DNA from: Aquimarina sp. BL5
Lineage (GTDB): Bacteria; Bacteroidota; Bacteroidia; Flavobacteriales; Flavobacteriaceae
Assembly: GCF_003443675.1 (NCBI RefSeq)
Contig: NZ_CP031963.1
Coordinates: 2,131,501-2,195,500, forward strand
DNA length: 64,000 nucleotides
Direction of reading: 5' to 3'
Made by a program: the position numbers and the translations under genes. The notes below the pieces were generated by a model. It did not search any database. It was not told the origin of the DNA and was given only the letters and a program-made list of their open reading frames with translations. Positions 42,243-51,483 of the stretch are shown piece by piece. Position 1 is the stretch's first letter, and each line of letters begins with the position of its first letter.

Positions 42243-43595
42243 TTATCCTATTTCTTTTAACATTAAATCTAGTCCTTCTCTAATGATCTGCTGATGAGGT
42301 TGCTTAGAAACACATATAAACTCAGTCAGCGCAAAATCTTCAGGAGCTACTTCATACATCCCTAATTGCTCCATAGCATCAAGATCATTAACCGCGCAAG
42401 CCTTTAAGATCTGTAATGGATAAATATCTAAAGGAAAAACAGTTTCATAATTACCTGTAACTACAAATGCTCTATGCTCGCCATTTGTATTGGTATTTAA
42501 GTCATATTTTTTATTTGGAAATAACCAAGAAAAAGTCAAGGCTCTAGATGGAGAGATCTTATTAAAAATTGGCTTGTTCCAACCAAATAACTCATAATCA
42601 TCACCTTCAGGAATTACCGTGATCATATCGTGATAAAATCCTAAATTCCCATCAGGTTTTACATTATCTCCAGTTAGCACGTTTCCACTTATGACCCTTA
42701 TATTATTATCTTTCACTCCAGAATCGTATATAACCGAAGAAACCTCAGCACCTATTCTAGTTTTAAAATATTTTGGGTTTTTTAAAGAAGATCCAGCCAA
42801 AGCTATAATTCGTTCAGAATTAAACTTACCTGTTAACAATAACTCTCCTATAATAACAAGATCTTGTGGATTTACAACCCAAACAACTTCTCCCTTATTA
42901 ATAGGATCTAGTCTAGCGATTTGCACTCCCACATTTCCTGCTGGATGAGGCCCACTTACGTTATGCAAGGTTATATTATCTAATCCAGAAAAAGGAGAAT
43001 TTCCTTTTTTACCTATAGAAACGTGAACATTTCCTTCTGTTAATTTGCTTAATGCAGTAAGAGCAGTCTGAAGTTCTTTTTCTTTACCTGCTAGTACGTG
43101 CTCTAAATCAGCAGCTAAAGGTGCAGTGACATAAGCAGATACAAAAATTGCTTTTGGAGCAACATCTGGATTAGCAATAACATCATAGGGACGTTGTTTG
43201 ATAAAAGGCCAACAACCAGAAGATAATAAGTGAGACTTAATATCCTCTCCACTCATTGCTTTTACATCCTTTGTTCCAAAGTCTGCAAATTGTTGTTCTT
43301 TATCTGCTAAAATTTTGAAGGATAGTATTTTTCGTTTAGCACCGCGAATAATTTCCACAACCTCACCACTTACTGGGGAAGGAAAAAGCATTTTTTCATT
43401 AGTTTTAGAATGGAATAGTGGTTCGCCGGCTTTAACTTCTGTACCCTGTTTGGCAATAACTTTAGGTACGATACCATGAAAATCGTCAGGCTTAATTGCG
43501 TAAACATTACTTTTGGTAGCTTCTGCAGTAATTTTCTCTGCTTCGCCAACCAGTTTAATGTCTAAACCTTTTCTGATACGAATGTCTTTTGACAT
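42243..43595 (-). CDS. nqrA: Na+-translocating NADH:quinone reductase subunit A
   Basis: The 450-residue peripheral subunit is the first gene of the operon and contributes to quinone binding. It starts with RIRKGLDIKLVGEAE, typical of NqrA, and has the RnfC-like segments VIAKQGTEVKAGEPLFHSK and FPSPVSGEVVEIIRGAKRK. The biotin-like barrel is followed by GLDNITLHNVSGPHPAGN and the C-terminal half ending in LDLMLKEIG. Length and order are standard. The promoter lies in the 157-bp region shared with the divergent T9SS Plug gene. Confidence 0.97.
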   Translation of the reverse strand: MSKDIRIRKGLDIKLVGEAEKITAEATKSNVYAIKPDDFHGIVPKVIAKQGTEVKAGEPLFHSKTNEKMLFPSPVSGEVVEIIRGAKRKILSFKILADKEQQFADFGTKDVKAMSGEDIKSHLLSSGCWPFIKQRPYDVIANPDVAPKAIFVSAYVTAPLAADLEHVLAGKEKELQTALTALSKLTEGNVHVSIGKKGNSPFSGLDNITLHNVSGPHPAGNVGVQIARLDPINKGEVVWVVNPQDLVIIGELLLTGKFNSERIIALAGSSLKNPKYFKTRIGAEVSSVIYDSGVKDNNIRVISGNVLTGDNVKPDGNLGFYHDMITVIPEGDDYELFGWNKPIFNKISPSRALTFSWLFPNKKYDLNTNTNGEHRAFVVTGNYETVFPLDIYPLQILKACAVNDLDAMEQLGMYEVAPEDFALTEFICVSKQPHQQIIREGLDLMLKEIG

Positions 43596-43631
43596 ATTTG
43601 TAGTCTATGTTAATTAACTAAAAAAATCGTG

Positions 43632-43639
43632 CAAATTTA
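43632..43639 (-). promoter_or_regulatory. -7 promoter box of the nqr operon
   Basis: On the minus strand the sequence reads taaatttg, matching TAnnTTTG, 36 bases before the nqrA start codon. A TTTC about 20 bases further upstream may serve as a weak -33 element. Confidence 0.5.
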
Positions 43640-43757
43640 CTAATTAAAACACGTAAGTGAAAGCTGGTTCTGTTATAAGATTTTATTTATAACAATTCTA
43701 AATAATGAATTTTTAAGCTCTGAAACAAGATACATCTATTCAGGCATACATTTTGTT

Positions 43758-43765
43758 TATCTTTA
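43758..43765 (+). promoter_or_regulatory. -7-like promoter box (tatcttta) of the T9SS Plug gene
   Basis: It differs from TAnnTTTG only at the last base and lies 20 bases before the ATG at 43786. Confidence 0.35.
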
Positions 43766-43785
43766 CACAGTTAACTATTGAATTA

Positions 43786-45054
43786 ATGTCACAAAAACTT
43801 AAACAAACCCTATTAATTTTAGGATTATTTACTGGATTTCAATCATTTATTTCGGCTCAAGAAAGCAAAGAAGAAGTCAACCCCCCTGATCATATCAAAA
43901 CAATTCAATTATTTGGTACTGAAGAATTTTCTGGAACGCCTATTATGAAACTCGGAACACCACTTAATATTCAATTTGATGATATAAACGGTGATGAAGT
44001 AGATTATTATTACAAAATAACGCATTATAATTTTGATTGGACTCCTTCTCCGCTTTATAAAAACGAGTACCTAAATGGTTTTGACGACATCAGAATCGTC
44101 AACTATGAAAATTCATTTAACACTTTACAGTTATATAGTCATTATATGTTAAGAATCCCTAATGAAGACACTAGAGGTCTAAAAGTAAGCGGGAATTATA
44201 TGATTGAAATTTATGATGACGATGATGAAATTGTTTTTTCCAGGAAATTTATCGTTTACGAAAGTTTAGCTAACGTAAAAGTATACACGAAACGATCCAG
44301 AAATCTAAAATATATAGACACACGACAAACTGTTCAGTTCGAAATTAGCTCACCTAATGAAATTCTAAAAAACCCAAAGCGCACAGTAAAAACATTAGTC
44401 ATACAAAATAATGACATAAAAAATGCTATAACCAATTTAGTACCGCAATTCACCATTGCGAATAGTTTAGTATATAAGTATGATTCAGAATCTAGTTTTT
44501 GGGGTGGTAATGAATATCTTTTCTTTGACAATAAAGAAATAAGATCACCTACTGCAAATATTAAAGGAATTGATCTTCAAGAGATTTACCATAATTACCT
44601 GTACACCGATATCGTTAGAGGCAACAGAATATATACATATTACCCAGACATCAATGGTAATTTTGTCGTAAGAAATTTAAGAGCAGAGAACAGCGACACA
44701 GAGGCTGATTACGCTTGGATACACTTTTCACTAGAGTGCTATGAGCCACTAGAAGGTGGAGAAATTCATATTTATGGCAATTTCAATAATTACGTAACAG
44801 ATGCGTCTACTAGACTAACATACGACAAGGAGAATGCGATTTATACGACAAAAAGATTATTCAAACAGGGTTTTAATAATTACAAGTATATTTTAGTAAA
44901 ATCTGATGGAACCATAGATCCAGGTTTTATAAGTGGTAATTTTGATGAGACCGAAAACGAATATATGGTAATTCCTTACTATAGAGCTCCAGGAGCCAGA
45001 TATGACAGAGCTATTGGTAAAGGAATTGGGAATTCTAGAAATATAACCAACTAA
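43786..45054 (+). CDS. Type IX secretion system Plug protein (DUF5103)
   Basis: From the ATG at 43786 the product has 422 residues with a signal peptide (LILGLFTGFQSFISAQ). A TTG at 43753 only adds an upstream peptide overlapping the promoter. The body matches DUF5103, the family now known as the T9SS Plug: IKTIQLFGTEEFSGTPIMKL, YYYKITHYNFDWTPSPL, YSHYMLRIPNEDTR, ISGNYMIEIYDD-like SGNYMIEIYDDDDE, and a C-terminal RxYTYYPDINGNFVVRN region. In Flavobacterium the Plug closes the periplasmic face of the SprA translocon when it is idle. The presence of T9SS substrates in this window fits. It diverges from nqrA and is convergent with the large T9SS-exported gene. Confidence 0.9.
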   Translation: MSQKLKQTLLILGLFTGFQSFISAQESKEEVNPPDHIKTIQLFGTEEFSGTPIMKLGTPLNIQFDDINGDEVDYYYKITHYNFDWTPSPLYKNEYLNGFDDIRIVNYENSFNTLQLYSHYMLRIPNEDTRGLKVSGNYMIEIYDDDDEIVFSRKFIVYESLANVKVYTKRSRNLKYIDTRQTVQFEISSPNEILKNPKRTVKTLVIQNNDIKNAITNLVPQFTIANSLVYKYDSESSFWGGNEYLFFDNKEIRSPTANIKGIDLQEIYHNYLYTDIVRGNRIYTYYPDINGNFVVRNLRAENSDTEADYAWIHFSLECYEPLEGGEIHIYGNFNNYVTDASTRLTYDKENAIYTTKRLFKQGFNNYKYILVKSDGTIDPGFISGNFDETENEYMVIPYYRAPGARYDRAIGKGIGNSRNITN

Positions 45055-45090
45055 AAAAGGCGAAGCCAAAGACCCCACCTTTTTAGAACA
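45051..45090. terminator. Probable terminator between convergent genes
   Basis: The arms ctaaaaaagg (45051-45060) and cctttttag (45078-45086) pair around a small ggcgaagcc loop region. It lies between the Plug gene and the large T9SS substrate gene and could serve both. Confidence 0.5.
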
Positions 45091-45103
45091 GTAATTTAGA
45101 TTA

Positions 45104-48100
45104 TTATTGGACAACTACTTTTAAATTTTCCTGTTTTATTCCGTTAATAGAAATTACATAAAAATAAATTCCTTTACTATCTACGTCATTTCTGTCTATC
45201 ATTATCGATTGCACACCAGATTCAATTTTTTGACTGTGAATTACTTTTTTCTGACCTAAAAGATTTACAGCAGTAACCTCTAATACTCCATTATTGTTTG
45301 AATGAAACTTTAATACTGACTGCCCACTAATCGGGTTAGGAAATATAAATGCTTTTTTTACTTTAGTAGACGAAGATTCGATATTAGGTAGTGTAGTCCC
45401 CAATTCTTCATTAGACGGTATTTGATCACAAGATGAAGGACAAGAATCACTCCAAAATCCTACATACTTTCCGTTATCTATATACCCGACGGTAAACCAT
45501 CCTGTCCTGTTCCTTTCTAAATCTATAGTTTGCATTCCATTACCATCATTAAAAACAATCCCCACATCATCCAGAGAAACTCCATCAGGAACTACAAAAG
45601 ACCATTTTTTCCAAGGAGATCCTACTATCGTTGTCATCGTTTGTCCAGGCCAAGCTTCTGTGTTTTCCAATCTAACATTTTGCTTATTATCAAACACATA
45701 AATATTAGAGGCTCCATTCCAACTATACGTAGGTGTTTTAAAATAAACATCTATTGCAGTTAAGTTTAGACCATCGCAATCCACAGGACACTCATCACTC
45801 CAGATTCCGTTATAATACCATCCTGTAGAGCCTCTTGCCAGATCATCAGTCTGATTACCTTCTACATTAAAAACTATCCGCACATCATCGGCATTAACTC
45901 CTGGAGGTAACTGTAACCTATATGCATACCAATTTGTAGAAGGATAATTACTCATTTGCTGTCCCGGCCATTCAATTGTTCCTAGAAGTGTCGAGTTAGA
46001 AGTAGCGCTAAAAAAGTAAACATTCATCTGATCACTCCATCCAGATGGCTTGTAAAAATTAATTTCGATTTCTGATATTACATCAGTAGTAATCGAAACG
46101 ATTTCACTAGGAATCGATTGATTCCCTTTTCGGTCTTTAGCCACTACTTTAAAATCGTAATTAGTATTAGGAGACAATCCTGTAATTACAGTAGTTACAG
46201 TACTCACAGATTTCACGAAATCTTCACCTTGATATACCTCATAACTTGTTACTGCTATATTATCTGATGATGGATCCCAACTTAACCTTACAGAAGTCTG
46301 ATCAATATCTGAAGCCATAAGACTGGAAGGAACCGAAGGAACCGAATCATCTGGAGTTATTTCTATTTCTAATGGCACTTTCCATACACCTCTACCATAG
46401 GTAGCGGCTACTAAAAAATTGTCTTTTAAATTAATTTCTAAATCTCTTACTGCCACATTAGGAAGATTAACTGAGTAATCCTCCCAATCTCGATCTCCAT
46501 CCTTAAAATATACCCCTAAATAAGTTCCTAAATATATCGATTCGGTTCCTTTATGATGTCTAACCACAAATTTCCCTTCTTCAGGAAGATTACCAGAGAT
46601 ATCTACAAAATCATTTCCTTGATTATTTGAACGAAAAACCTTTCCACTTACAGACCCAGAAGTCGAAACATAAATAATTTGATTGTCATCATTATGAACT
46701 TCTATAGAAGTGATCAATGTTGGAAAAGAATAGATTTTAGACCAAGTAACTCCTGCGTCCATACTTCTGTATAAACTTAAATCATTAGCGAGATACATGA
46801 TATTTACATCCGAAGGATCTAACTCGATATGCTCTATATTATTACCTCCAAAATCAAATTCTGTTTGATTTTTAAACGAACTATTTTCAAGTTTATAAAA
46901 ACTCTTAAATCCTGCATACAAATTACCATTACGATCAGAAACTAGTGGAGTTACCCAATTTCCCCGATCCGGACCTGATGCAGCAAATGTTCTGGTTTTA
47001 CCTCTATCCTCTGTTCTATATAGATTTCTACCATACTGTATAAAACCAAAATATGTATCCGGATTATTTCCTTTAACCGCACAATCCATTCCATCTGCTC
47101 CGTGATATACATTCCATTGTAATCCATCTAAGGCATATCCGCCATTATCCTGCAAACCTCCAACCAAATAATCAACACTACTGTTTTCTGCTACCGAAAT
47201 TTTATAAAACTGCCCGATTTGAAGCCCTTTAGTTAAATCGCTAAATGATCCTCCATTGTCTTGAGATTCATAAACACCTCCATCGCTCCCGCAAAACAAT
47301 CTCCCATCATAATAGCGTAAAAAATGAATATCTGCATGAGTATAAGTTACCTGAGTTGGACTACTCCAGTTATTAATCTTAGTAAAATCATCTCCTCCAT
47401 TAACAGATTTCCAAACATTTAAACATCCAACAAATACTACGTTAGGATCCTGATCAGAAACCGCTAAAGCAAGATCATACCAAGATTGAGTACTTTCAAA
47501 AATATTTATTGTCTCCTGAGTTTTGGTAAAGCTAGAACCGCTATCCATAGATTTATATAACCCTTGAAATGATCTCTGAGAATCAGAACTCAACAAATAT
47601 ACATACTCTGGATTAGCAGGAGTTACATCAATAACCAACCTGGAAGAACTAACTGGCAATCCATTACGGACCACAAAAAAACTATTACCACTATTAGTTG
47701 ATTTATAAAACGTATTGGAAGTTGCTGCATATATAACATTCGTATCTCCAGGCTTTATTTTAATATCTTTGATATTACCTGATAAGGTTTTTATCCAAGT
47801 CACTCCAGCATCTTCCGTCTTATAAACTCCTCTACTTGTAGCAACCCATAATTTATTAGAATTATTAGGATCTATATAAATATCATTCCCGATTTCATAT
47901 CGATCAGCCGCATCAAGTCCTGTTTTATTCCAGGTTATACCACCATCTATAGATTTTAAAACACCAATGCCCAGCGCATCACTAGCATCATCATCTCCTG
48001 TAGAAATATAAATAATATTAGAGTTGTTATGATCTATAGCAATTCCAGAAACTCCGATCTGAGGCAAATAATCAGACAATGGCTCCCAATGCTGGCCACT

Positions 48101-48610
48101 ATCTATTGATTTCCAGATTCCGCCAGCAGGCGCACCCACATACATCACATTAGATTGATTCGGATCTAGTATTGCTACATTAACCCTACCTTGACCAGGT
48201 GACCATGAATTAGAAGGATAATGATCAAAAGGTCCCATTGGCGACCAAGTATTTGCGATTTTTTGTCCAAAAGCTTTCTTAGATCGTTTCTGCTCCCAAA
48301 TATTCCAATAGAAATCAGGAGTAGGTAAAGTACCATCAGGCATAACAGCATTCTTATAAAATTCTTGCCATCTCATAAAAGGCTTATGTCCACTTCCCTT
48401 AACAGTATCATCCTTTTCTTTCCAATAATTATTAAAGGCATTTACCACCTCATCAAATTTAGGAACACTAGCTTTATTAGATTTTTCTTTCAGTGAGATT
48501 TCAGACATCCATGGCGCATCCAAATTGTATTGTCCATTTGAAGGGGTAAAATTCAAAAAAATGAATAAAAGCATAAAAGATACTTTTAAGAAAGGTATTG
48601 TTTTTTTCAT
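45104..48610 (-). CDS. T9SS-exported Asp-box (sortilin-like) protein with FnIII, two CBM26-like modules and type A sorting domain
   Basis: The 1168-residue product has a signal peptide and, over residues ~130-740, about ten Asp-box turns of the form S-x-(D/N)-x-G-x-x-(W/F), for example SIDSGQHWE, SIDGGITWN and SMDAGVTWS. These indicate one or two seven-bladed-type beta-propellers as in GH74/sortilin-like proteins. A fibronectin III domain (about 757-845) follows, then two tandem starch-binding CBM26-like modules (about 847-940 and 950-1063) with matching INFYKPSGWSDQMNVYFF / IDVYFKTPTYSWNGASNIYV starts and YNGIWSDECP / VGFWSDSCP ends. The last ~80 residues are a type A T9SS sorting domain (FIFPNPISGQSVLKFHS ... 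GIYFYVISINGIKQE ... VVVQ). It is probably a cell-surface or released polysaccharide-binding protein or hydrolase; catalytic residues cannot be assigned. Confidence 0.88.
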   Translation of the reverse strand: MKKTIPFLKVSFMLLFIFLNFTPSNGQYNLDAPWMSEISLKEKSNKASVPKFDEVVNAFNNYWKEKDDTVKGSGHKPFMRWQEFYKNAVMPDGTLPTPDFYWNIWEQKRSKKAFGQKIANTWSPMGPFDHYPSNSWSPGQGRVNVAILDPNQSNVMYVGAPAGGIWKSIDSGQHWEPLSDYLPQIGVSGIAIDHNNSNIIYISTGDDDASDALGIGVLKSIDGGITWNKTGLDAADRYEIGNDIYIDPNNSNKLWVATSRGVYKTEDAGVTWIKTLSGNIKDIKIKPGDTNVIYAATSNTFYKSTNSGNSFFVVRNGLPVSSSRLVIDVTPANPEYVYLLSSDSQRSFQGLYKSMDSGSSFTKTQETINIFESTQSWYDLALAVSDQDPNVVFVGCLNVWKSVNGGDDFTKINNWSSPTQVTYTHADIHFLRYYDGRLFCGSDGGVYESQDNGGSFSDLTKGLQIGQFYKISVAENSSVDYLVGGLQDNGGYALDGLQWNVYHGADGMDCAVKGNNPDTYFGFIQYGRNLYRTEDRGKTRTFAASGPDRGNWVTPLVSDRNGNLYAGFKSFYKLENSSFKNQTEFDFGGNNIEHIELDPSDVNIMYLANDLSLYRSMDAGVTWSKIYSFPTLITSIEVHNDDNQIIYVSTSGSVSGKVFRSNNQGNDFVDISGNLPEEGKFVVRHHKGTESIYLGTYLGVYFKDGDRDWEDYSVNLPNVAVRDLEINLKDNFLVAATYGRGVWKVPLEIEITPDDSVPSVPSSLMASDIDQTSVRLSWDPSSDNIAVTSYEVYQGEDFVKSVSTVTTVITGLSPNTNYDFKVVAKDRKGNQSIPSEIVSITTDVISEIEINFYKPSGWSDQMNVYFFSATSNSTLLGTIEWPGQQMSNYPSTNWYAYRLQLPPGVNADDVRIVFNVEGNQTDDLARGSTGWYYNGIWSDECPVDCDGLNLTAIDVYFKTPTYSWNGASNIYVFDNKQNVRLENTEAWPGQTMTTIVGSPWKKWSFVVPDGVSLDDVGIVFNDGNGMQTIDLERNRTGWFTVGYIDNGKYVGFWSDSCPSSCDQIPSNEELGTTLPNIESSSTKVKKAFIFPNPISGQSVLKFHSNNNGVLEVTAVNLLGQKKVIHSQKIESGVQSIMIDRNDVDSKGIYFYVISINGIKQENLKVVVQ

Positions 48611-48992
48611 CTGTTTGGTTTAAAGCATTAATTAAAACGTTGTTGTTACACCGTAACACAACTACGTAAAAATACATACTAAACATCCTAAAAACCATTT
48701 ACACCACAACCAACAAAAGAACATAAAAAACTTAAAATCAAGTAATTAAAATCATCTATATCGATAAAGGTTAAATTATTTTTTTCGATTAAAAACCAAT
48801 AAAATTGCCTAAAAACACAACTAACAATCACCTAAAACGTTGTAAAAAAAATTCCTACATTACGTTTCTATCGTTTGAGTTTTCATGTTTTTTATACTTA
48901 GTACTAACCTGTAATCCAACGCATTCAAAATTTTTATGTTTTGTCACTAAATACCTTTACTTTAGTCTTATTACGTAAACCATCAACTAAAA
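48611..48992. other. 382-bp divergent intergenic region
   Basis: No gene. An imperfect dyad at 48637-48667 (acgttgttgttac around acc, with a two-base bulge) lies just upstream of the leftward gene, and an 11-bp direct repeat taaaacgttgt occurs at 48633 and again exactly 200 bases on at 48833. A weak -7-like taccttta (48952-48959) precedes the DUF3667 gene. Confidence 0.4.
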
Positions 48993-50051
48993 ATGAAAGA
49001 AAAGGGGAGATTTCTTAAAAAGTATAGAGGAAATGAATGTTTAAATTGTAGTGTCCCACTTGATATTATTGATCGCTATTGTCATAATTGTGGCCAGATT
49101 AACACTACAAAGAAACTTTCTTTTAAAGACTTTTTTAATGAGTTTTTTGCAAGTATATTCTCATACGACTCTAGATTAAGACACACCATTGTAGGTCTAT
49201 TATTTCGACCAGGAATGATCTCTAAAGACTATATAGAAGGTAAAAGAGTAAAATATGCTAATCCTTTTAGGTTTTTCTTAAGTGTTTCTATCCTGTTTTT
49301 TATCATTAGTGGTTTATTCATAGATTTCGATAGTATTATTCCTCAAGAAAAAGAGCAAAACAATGGGCTATTAGAAATAAACCTAACCAATAATGAACAT
49401 AAAGAGAACGATATAATTAACGATTCTATAGCAGAACCCGGTGTTGACAAAGAAGATGAATACGTATACTTCACTGAAACGCAATTAGACACTATGAGTA
49501 TGTTTACCGCAGTAAACAAACGTTGGAAAACCTATAAGTCTCATTACAAAAAAACTGGAGAACCAATGGCTACGATAGCATTAGACAGCCTAAAACACGA
49601 ACAAAACACGTATACAAAATATTTATATAAAAGAAGTATCAAAACAAAAAACCTTAATGAGAACCCTTTGGAGCTTCTTAAGTTCGTTTTTAACAAGTTA
49701 CCCTTTATCATATTTTTCTTTTTACCATTCTTTGCCTTAATGATGTGGTTATTATATATAAGAAAACCTTTTAATTACATGGAGCATTTAGTTTTTATTT
49801 TTCATACCCAAACCATGTTTTTTATATTAATCGGAATTGCAATCTTGATTGATCAAATCACCAAAAGTGAAGCTGCATCCAGCATTGCAATGCTAGTTTT
49901 CCTATTCTATTTATATAAAGCCATGCGTAAATTTTATCAGCAAAGAAGGGCTAAAACTATTGTTAAATTTCTATTAGTGAACGTATTATTTTTTATCTTA
50001 GCAGGAATCGGATCTATTATAACAATTATAGGGTCTATGTTTATTTTTTAA
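48993..50051 (+). CDS. DUF3667 membrane protein with zinc ribbon
   Basis: The 352-residue protein starts with a four-cysteine zinc ribbon (Cys16, Cys19, Cys30, Cys33 in CLNCSVPL and RYCHNCGQ). The DUF3667 core follows, SFKDFFNEFFASIFSYDSRL and LLFRPGMISKDYIEGKRVKY, and then four or five membrane segments (one near 90-110, the rest at about 225-350) around a charged middle loop. The function is unknown; the family is common in Bacteroidota. The apaG gene starts 1 base after its stop, so they are co-transcribed. Confidence 0.88.
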   Translation: MKEKGRFLKKYRGNECLNCSVPLDIIDRYCHNCGQINTTKKLSFKDFFNEFFASIFSYDSRLRHTIVGLLFRPGMISKDYIEGKRVKYANPFRFFLSVSILFFIISGLFIDFDSIIPQEKEQNNGLLEINLTNNEHKENDIINDSIAEPGVDKEDEYVYFTETQLDTMSMFTAVNKRWKTYKSHYKKTGEPMATIALDSLKHEQNTYTKYLYKRSIKTKNLNENPLELLKFVFNKLPFIIFFFLPFFALMMWLLYIRKPFNYMEHLVFIFHTQTMFFILIGIAILIDQITKSEAASSIAMLVFLFYLYKAMRKFYQQRRAKTIVKFLLVNVLFFILAGIGSIITIIGSMFIF

Positions 50052-50052
50052 T

Positions 50053-50439
50053 ATGGTTGAGCAAATAACCAGAGGCATAAAAATTTCGGTGGACACCACC
50101 TTTGAGGGTACGTTCTTTAAGAACTATAAGATCCATTTTGCCTTTGGATACCAAATTACCATTGAAAATCAAAGTAAAGACTCAGTACAACTCACTTCCC
50201 GTTTTTGGGAAATCAAAGATGCATTAAGCAGCACAGAGATTGTAGAAGGCGAAGGTGTAATTGGTAAAAAACCGGTACTAAAACCAGGAGAATCTCACAC
50301 TTATAATAGCGGATGCCTCTTAAGCTCTCCATTTGGCGCTATGAAAGGACATTATAACATGGTGAACTTCACATCCACCCGAAAATTCAAAGTAATTATC
50401 CCTAGTTTTAAGCTTAGTTCTCCTTTTGCTCTAAATTAA
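50053..50439 (+). CDS. apaG: ApaG (CorD) protein
   Basis: The 128-residue protein matches the ApaG family over its full length: GIKISVDTTFEG, FAFGYQITIENQSKDSVQLT, SRFWEIKDA, VVGKKP-like GVIGKKPVLKPGESHTYNSG and MVNFTSTRKFKVIIPSF. ApaG has a fibronectin-like fold and has been linked to Co2+/Mg2+ resistance and ApaH-related metabolism in enterobacteria, without a settled mechanism. It is 1 base from the DUF3667 gene. Its 3' end overlaps the convergent next gene by 26 bases. Confidence 0.93.
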   Translation: MVEQITRGIKISVDTTFEGTFFKNYKIHFAFGYQITIENQSKDSVQLTSRFWEIKDALSSTEIVEGEGVIGKKPVLKPGESHTYNSGCLLSSPFGAMKGHYNMVNFTSTRKFKVIIPSFKLSSPFALN

Positions 50440-51424
50440 GTTTCTTTACAAGATCAAACCGTATTATTTTACCTTCTTGTTCTATATGACAATATTTGCA
50501 GTGTGAATCATACACAAACTTATATTTTTTAGTATAAACAAAGGTCGATTTTGCTTCAAAAAGACCTCTGAAATCTTCATATCCATACTCCGTATATCTC
50601 CTAATTTCAAACAAAGACACTGTCGAAGATTCTTTTAAAATAAAATATGCACCACTTCCTATTCCTGATAGAAAATGAGCTTCTTTTAAGAAATCAGGCA
50701 ATCTAATGTTCTTGTTCTCTTCTAACTTTGGTACTTTTTTATCGAAATAATTAGTAAGGTTTTCTTTAAAAACAGAGTTTGGATACTCTATCAAAACTCC
50801 ATTTTCCACTTGATATATCATGTTCTCCATAGACCCTTTTTCTACATTACCTAAAGGGCTTGGAGTAAATAATTTATTACGCAATAAAGGTGTTCTTATT
50901 TTGGATTTATTAGTACTATGCAGGATTGTATCCGTAACTATTCTTGAACAATTACTTCCCTCTTTTCTAAAAGTAGAATATGGAATACTCCCTTTATTTT
51001 GAGTCTCTAAAACATACGCCTTTGCTTTGTCATAGTCTATATAATCACAAACTGATGCAACTAAACGACCACTTCCATGAGTCTTCTCGGGATGTGCCTC
51101 TAACCATAAAAGAAATTCTTCAACATTAGCCAATTTACCATCAGCTGCAAAAGTAGCTTCAAAAGGTATCTCCAATTCTACGTCGGTTACTGCACTTCTA
51201 ACCCTTCCTTTACCGGGGGGAGTTATATACCTTCCAAAATCGTAATATTCTGCAAGACCTGTTCTATTCTCTATGAGAACAAAAGCCGCGTGACCAGCTT
51301 TAATAATTCCGTTTTTCCCTAAACCAAAAAACTGCAGTAAACCAGTAGATTTTTTTTCTTCGTCAGAAAAGCGAACAAAAGTATCTGGAAAAGCGAGGGA
51401 TATTATTTTGCCCGTGTAATTCAT
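50414..51424 (-). CDS. DUF6695-like protein with possible cysteine-hydrolase motifs
   Basis: The 336-residue protein (ATG at 51424; a GTG one codon earlier is also possible) starts MNYTGKIISLAFPDTFVRFS and resembles a flavobacterial family labelled DUF6695; this match is from memory. It has no signal peptide. Two islands stand out: KAGHAAFVLIENRTGLAEYY with a candidate His, and STFRKEGSNCSRIVTDTIL with a candidate Cys, an arrangement seen in NlpC/P60-like and DUF4105-like hydrolases. That reading is inference. The last ~100 residues are beta-rich. It is convergent with apaG, overlapping it by 26 bases. Confidence 0.65.
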   Translation of the reverse strand: MNYTGKIISLAFPDTFVRFSDEEKKSTGLLQFFGLGKNGIIKAGHAAFVLIENRTGLAEYYDFGRYITPPGKGRVRSAVTDVELEIPFEATFAADGKLANVEEFLLWLEAHPEKTHGSGRLVASVCDYIDYDKAKAYVLETQNKGSIPYSTFRKEGSNCSRIVTDTILHSTNKSKIRTPLLRNKLFTPSPLGNVEKGSMENMIYQVENGVLIEYPNSVFKENLTNYFDKKVPKLEENKNIRLPDFLKEAHFLSGIGSGAYFILKESSTVSLFEIRRYTEYGYEDFRGLFEAKSTFVYTKKYKFVYDSHCKYCHIEQEGKIIRFDLVKKLNLEQKEN

Positions 51425-51483
51425 CACACGTTTAAAATTTTAATTATACTTATTTTCAAAATGTAACTTAGTATCAGTTTTGA

